Assembly (NCBI GenBank): GCA_026993705.1
Contig: JALWSJ010000112.1
Location: 1-7,307 of the forward strand
Reading direction: 5' to 3'
Source: Flavobacteriales bacterium
GTDB taxonomy: Bacteria; Bacteroidota; Bacteroidia; Flavobacteriales_D; Parvicellaceae
DNA: 7,307 nt
Part shown: positions 6,487 to 7,307 of the stretch, in pieces
Position numbering within the stretch: the first letter of the stretch is position 1
How the letters are laid out: every line of letters starts with the position of its first letter
Made by a program: the position numbers and the translations under genes
The notes under the pieces: generated by a model
Told to the model about the DNA's origin: nothing
The model's input: only the letters and a program-made list of their open reading frames with translations
The model's database searches: none

Positions 6487-7059
6487 TTACATCGAAAATG
6501 TTTTTCTATGAAATGGTGATTGACCAAATTCTTTTACGGCTGTACGATGTTTTTTTGTAGGGTATCCTTTGTTTTGTTTCCAATCGTACAGCGGAAACTC
6601 CTGATGCAATTCATTCATTATGTCATCTCTATAGGTTTTAGCTAAAATAGAAGCGGCGGCAATACTAAAATATTTAGAGTCTCCTTTTACAATACATTGA
6701 TGCGGAATATTTTTATAAGGAGTAAAACGGTTTCCGTCCACAAGAATAAGTTCAGGAACAATTAAAAGTTGGTCTAAAGCTCTGTGCATAGCAAGAAACG
6801 AAGCATTCAAGATGTTTATTTCATCTATTTCCTTATGCGACACAATCCCCACTGCCCAAGCTAAAGCCTCCTCTTCAATTACTGGTCGAAGGGCATACCT
6901 TTTCTTTTCGCTTAGTTTTTTAGAATCCGTAAGAATTGAATTATCAAAAGCCTGAGGAAGTATCACAGCCGCAGCAACAACAGGGCCTGCAAGACATCCT
7001 CTGCCTGCTTCGTCGCAACCCGCTTCAATTGTATTTTCTTTATAAAAAGGTAAAAGCAT
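6487..7059 (-). CDS. rnhB: Ribonuclease HII
   Basis: The 190-residue product is a complete type 2 RNase H, a cytoplasmic enzyme that cuts the RNA strand of RNA/DNA hybrids and starts ribonucleotide excision repair by incising at single ribonucleotides in DNA. The motif CDEAGRGCLAGPVVAAAV begins at residue 15 and supplies catalytic Asp16 and Glu17. LILVDGNRF supplies Asp108, and KGDSKYFSIAAASILAK (125-141) supplies Asp127 and the conserved Ser/Ala block. NKGYPTKKHRTAV (163-175) is the family's substrate-binding C-terminal motif. The length is normal for the family (about 190-210). The start MLLPFYKENTIEAGCDEAG gives the usual short N-terminus before the first catalytic residue, and the upstream bases are A/T-rich without a Shine-Dalgarno. 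A hairpin-containing repeat begins about 20 bp upstream of the start, so the promoter lies in or beyond it. I found no clear promoter motif on this strand. Confidence 0.97.
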   Translation of the reverse strand: MLLPFYKENTIEAGCDEAGRGCLAGPVVAAAVILPQAFDNSILTDSKKLSEKKRYALRPVIEEEALAWAVGIVSHKEIDEINILNASFLAMHRALDQLLIVPELILVDGNRFTPYKNIPHQCIVKGDSKYFSIAAASILAKTYRDDIMNELHQEFPLYDWKQNKGYPTKKHRTAVKEFGQSPFHRKTFSM

Positions 7060-7079
7060 ATTGATAGAATTTATAAGGT

Positions 7080-7225
7080 TTGGGCGTTCCCCTTACGGCA
7101 TGAAAAATCAATTTCGTTGCACTACATTGCTTTTTAACGCCGTAAGGGTCGGGCTATCACTACTCACTCTTTTGGTTTGCAACCAAAAGGAGTTCAAACA
7201 CGCCGTTCTATCCCTAACGCGGGTG
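7080..7225. repeat. Repeat-like intergenic element with two hairpins
   Basis: This stretch upstream of rnhB is much richer in G+C than its surroundings and contains two stem-loops. The first pairs 7090-7112 with 7126-7148: 10 bp perfect (CCCTTACGGC / GCCGTAAGGG) and 20 of 23 overall, with a 13-nt loop. The second pairs CTTTTGGTT (7169-7177) with AACCAAAAG (7181-7189) around a 3-nt loop. The segments GGGCGTTCCCC, GGTCGGGCTATC and CTATCCCTAACGC resemble a dispersed intergenic repeat that I recall from many Flavobacteriia genomes, though I cannot check this here. The 61-residue open frame across it (7061-7246) has no protein-like features and is not a gene. The limits are approximate. It may be a REP-type mobile repeat and may act as a transcription barrier. 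Confidence 0.6.
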
Positions 7226-7228
7226 AAA

Positions 7229-7256
7229 TTGGCGGGTAGAAAGTGAATTGTCTTTG
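7229..7256 (+). promoter_or_regulatory. Candidate promoter for a rightward gene
   Basis: TTG at 7229-7231 is followed after 17 bp by TGTCTTTG (7249-7256), one mismatch from TAnnTTTG. The spacing is within the range described for flavobacterial promoters. A plus-strand ATG lies 15 bp further on at 7271, so transcript and start codon would be close together, as is common in this group. Confidence 0.3.
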
Positions 7257-7270
7257 CACTACCGATTGTA

Positions 7271-7307
7271 ATGGAAATCTTTGTAAAGAAAATAATACTA
7301 CTTAAAC
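7271..7307 (+). CDS. Possible 5' end of a rightward gene, cut by the window edge
   Basis: An ATG at 7271 opens a frame with no stop before the right edge, reading MEIFVKKIILLK. A short basic N-terminus followed by hydrophobic residues would fit a signal peptide or membrane anchor, and a promoter-like element lies just upstream. Twelve codons cannot establish a gene. The frame could also be chance in A/T-rich DNA. If real, the gene is divergent from rnhB, with the hairpin repeat between them. Confidence 0.25.
   Translation, partial: MEIFVKKIILLK

Noticed and set aside
7061..7246. 61-residue plus-strand open frame
   Set aside because: It lies wholly within the hairpin-rich repeat. The residues follow the inverted repeats and show no domain, signal peptide or plausible start context.

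Overview
The window looks like chromosomal DNA from a member of the Bacteroidota, most likely class Flavobacteriia. The evidence is low G+C, A/T-rich translation starts without clear Shine-Dalgarno sequences, TAnnTTTG-type promoter elements, '...FAQ' and '...STAQ' signal-peptide ends, and the protein families present. I cannot name the genus.

Layout, left to right. (1) The 3' part of a plus-strand gene for a flavin-dependent halogenase-like oxidoreductase enters from the left edge and stops at 1055. (2) A perfect 19-bp stem-loop (1073-1117) lies between it and the convergent minus-strand genes and can terminate both sides. (3) A minus-strand block runs from 4593 down to 1133: a secreted basic, Tyr/Asn/Gly-rich protein, an LpoB-like lipoprotein, a COG3014-type TPR lipoprotein, and a small outer-membrane beta-barrel. 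(4) Upstream of it, also on the minus strand, are an APC-family amino-acid permease with an extra C-terminal soluble domain (6438-4675) and ribonuclease HII (7059-6487). (5) The right edge (7060-7307) holds a repeat-like element with two hairpins and perhaps the first codons of a divergent plus-strand gene.

The most coherent unit is the four-gene envelope cassette. All four products carry export signals. They comprise two predicted periplasm-facing lipoproteins, one periplasmic protein and one outer-membrane barrel. The last two genes overlap by ATGA, and the first two are 53 bp apart. Between the LpoB-like and COG3014 genes sits a 165-bp nearly palindromic element with perfect 16-bp terminal inverted repeats, which looks like a miniature inverted-repeat element inserted into the operon. 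LpoB of E. coli is an outer-membrane lipoprotein that activates the peptidoglycan synthase PBP1b. A cell-wall or envelope role for this cassette is therefore reasonable, but it is inferred. No CRISPR array, rRNA, tRNA, transposase or phage gene is visible.
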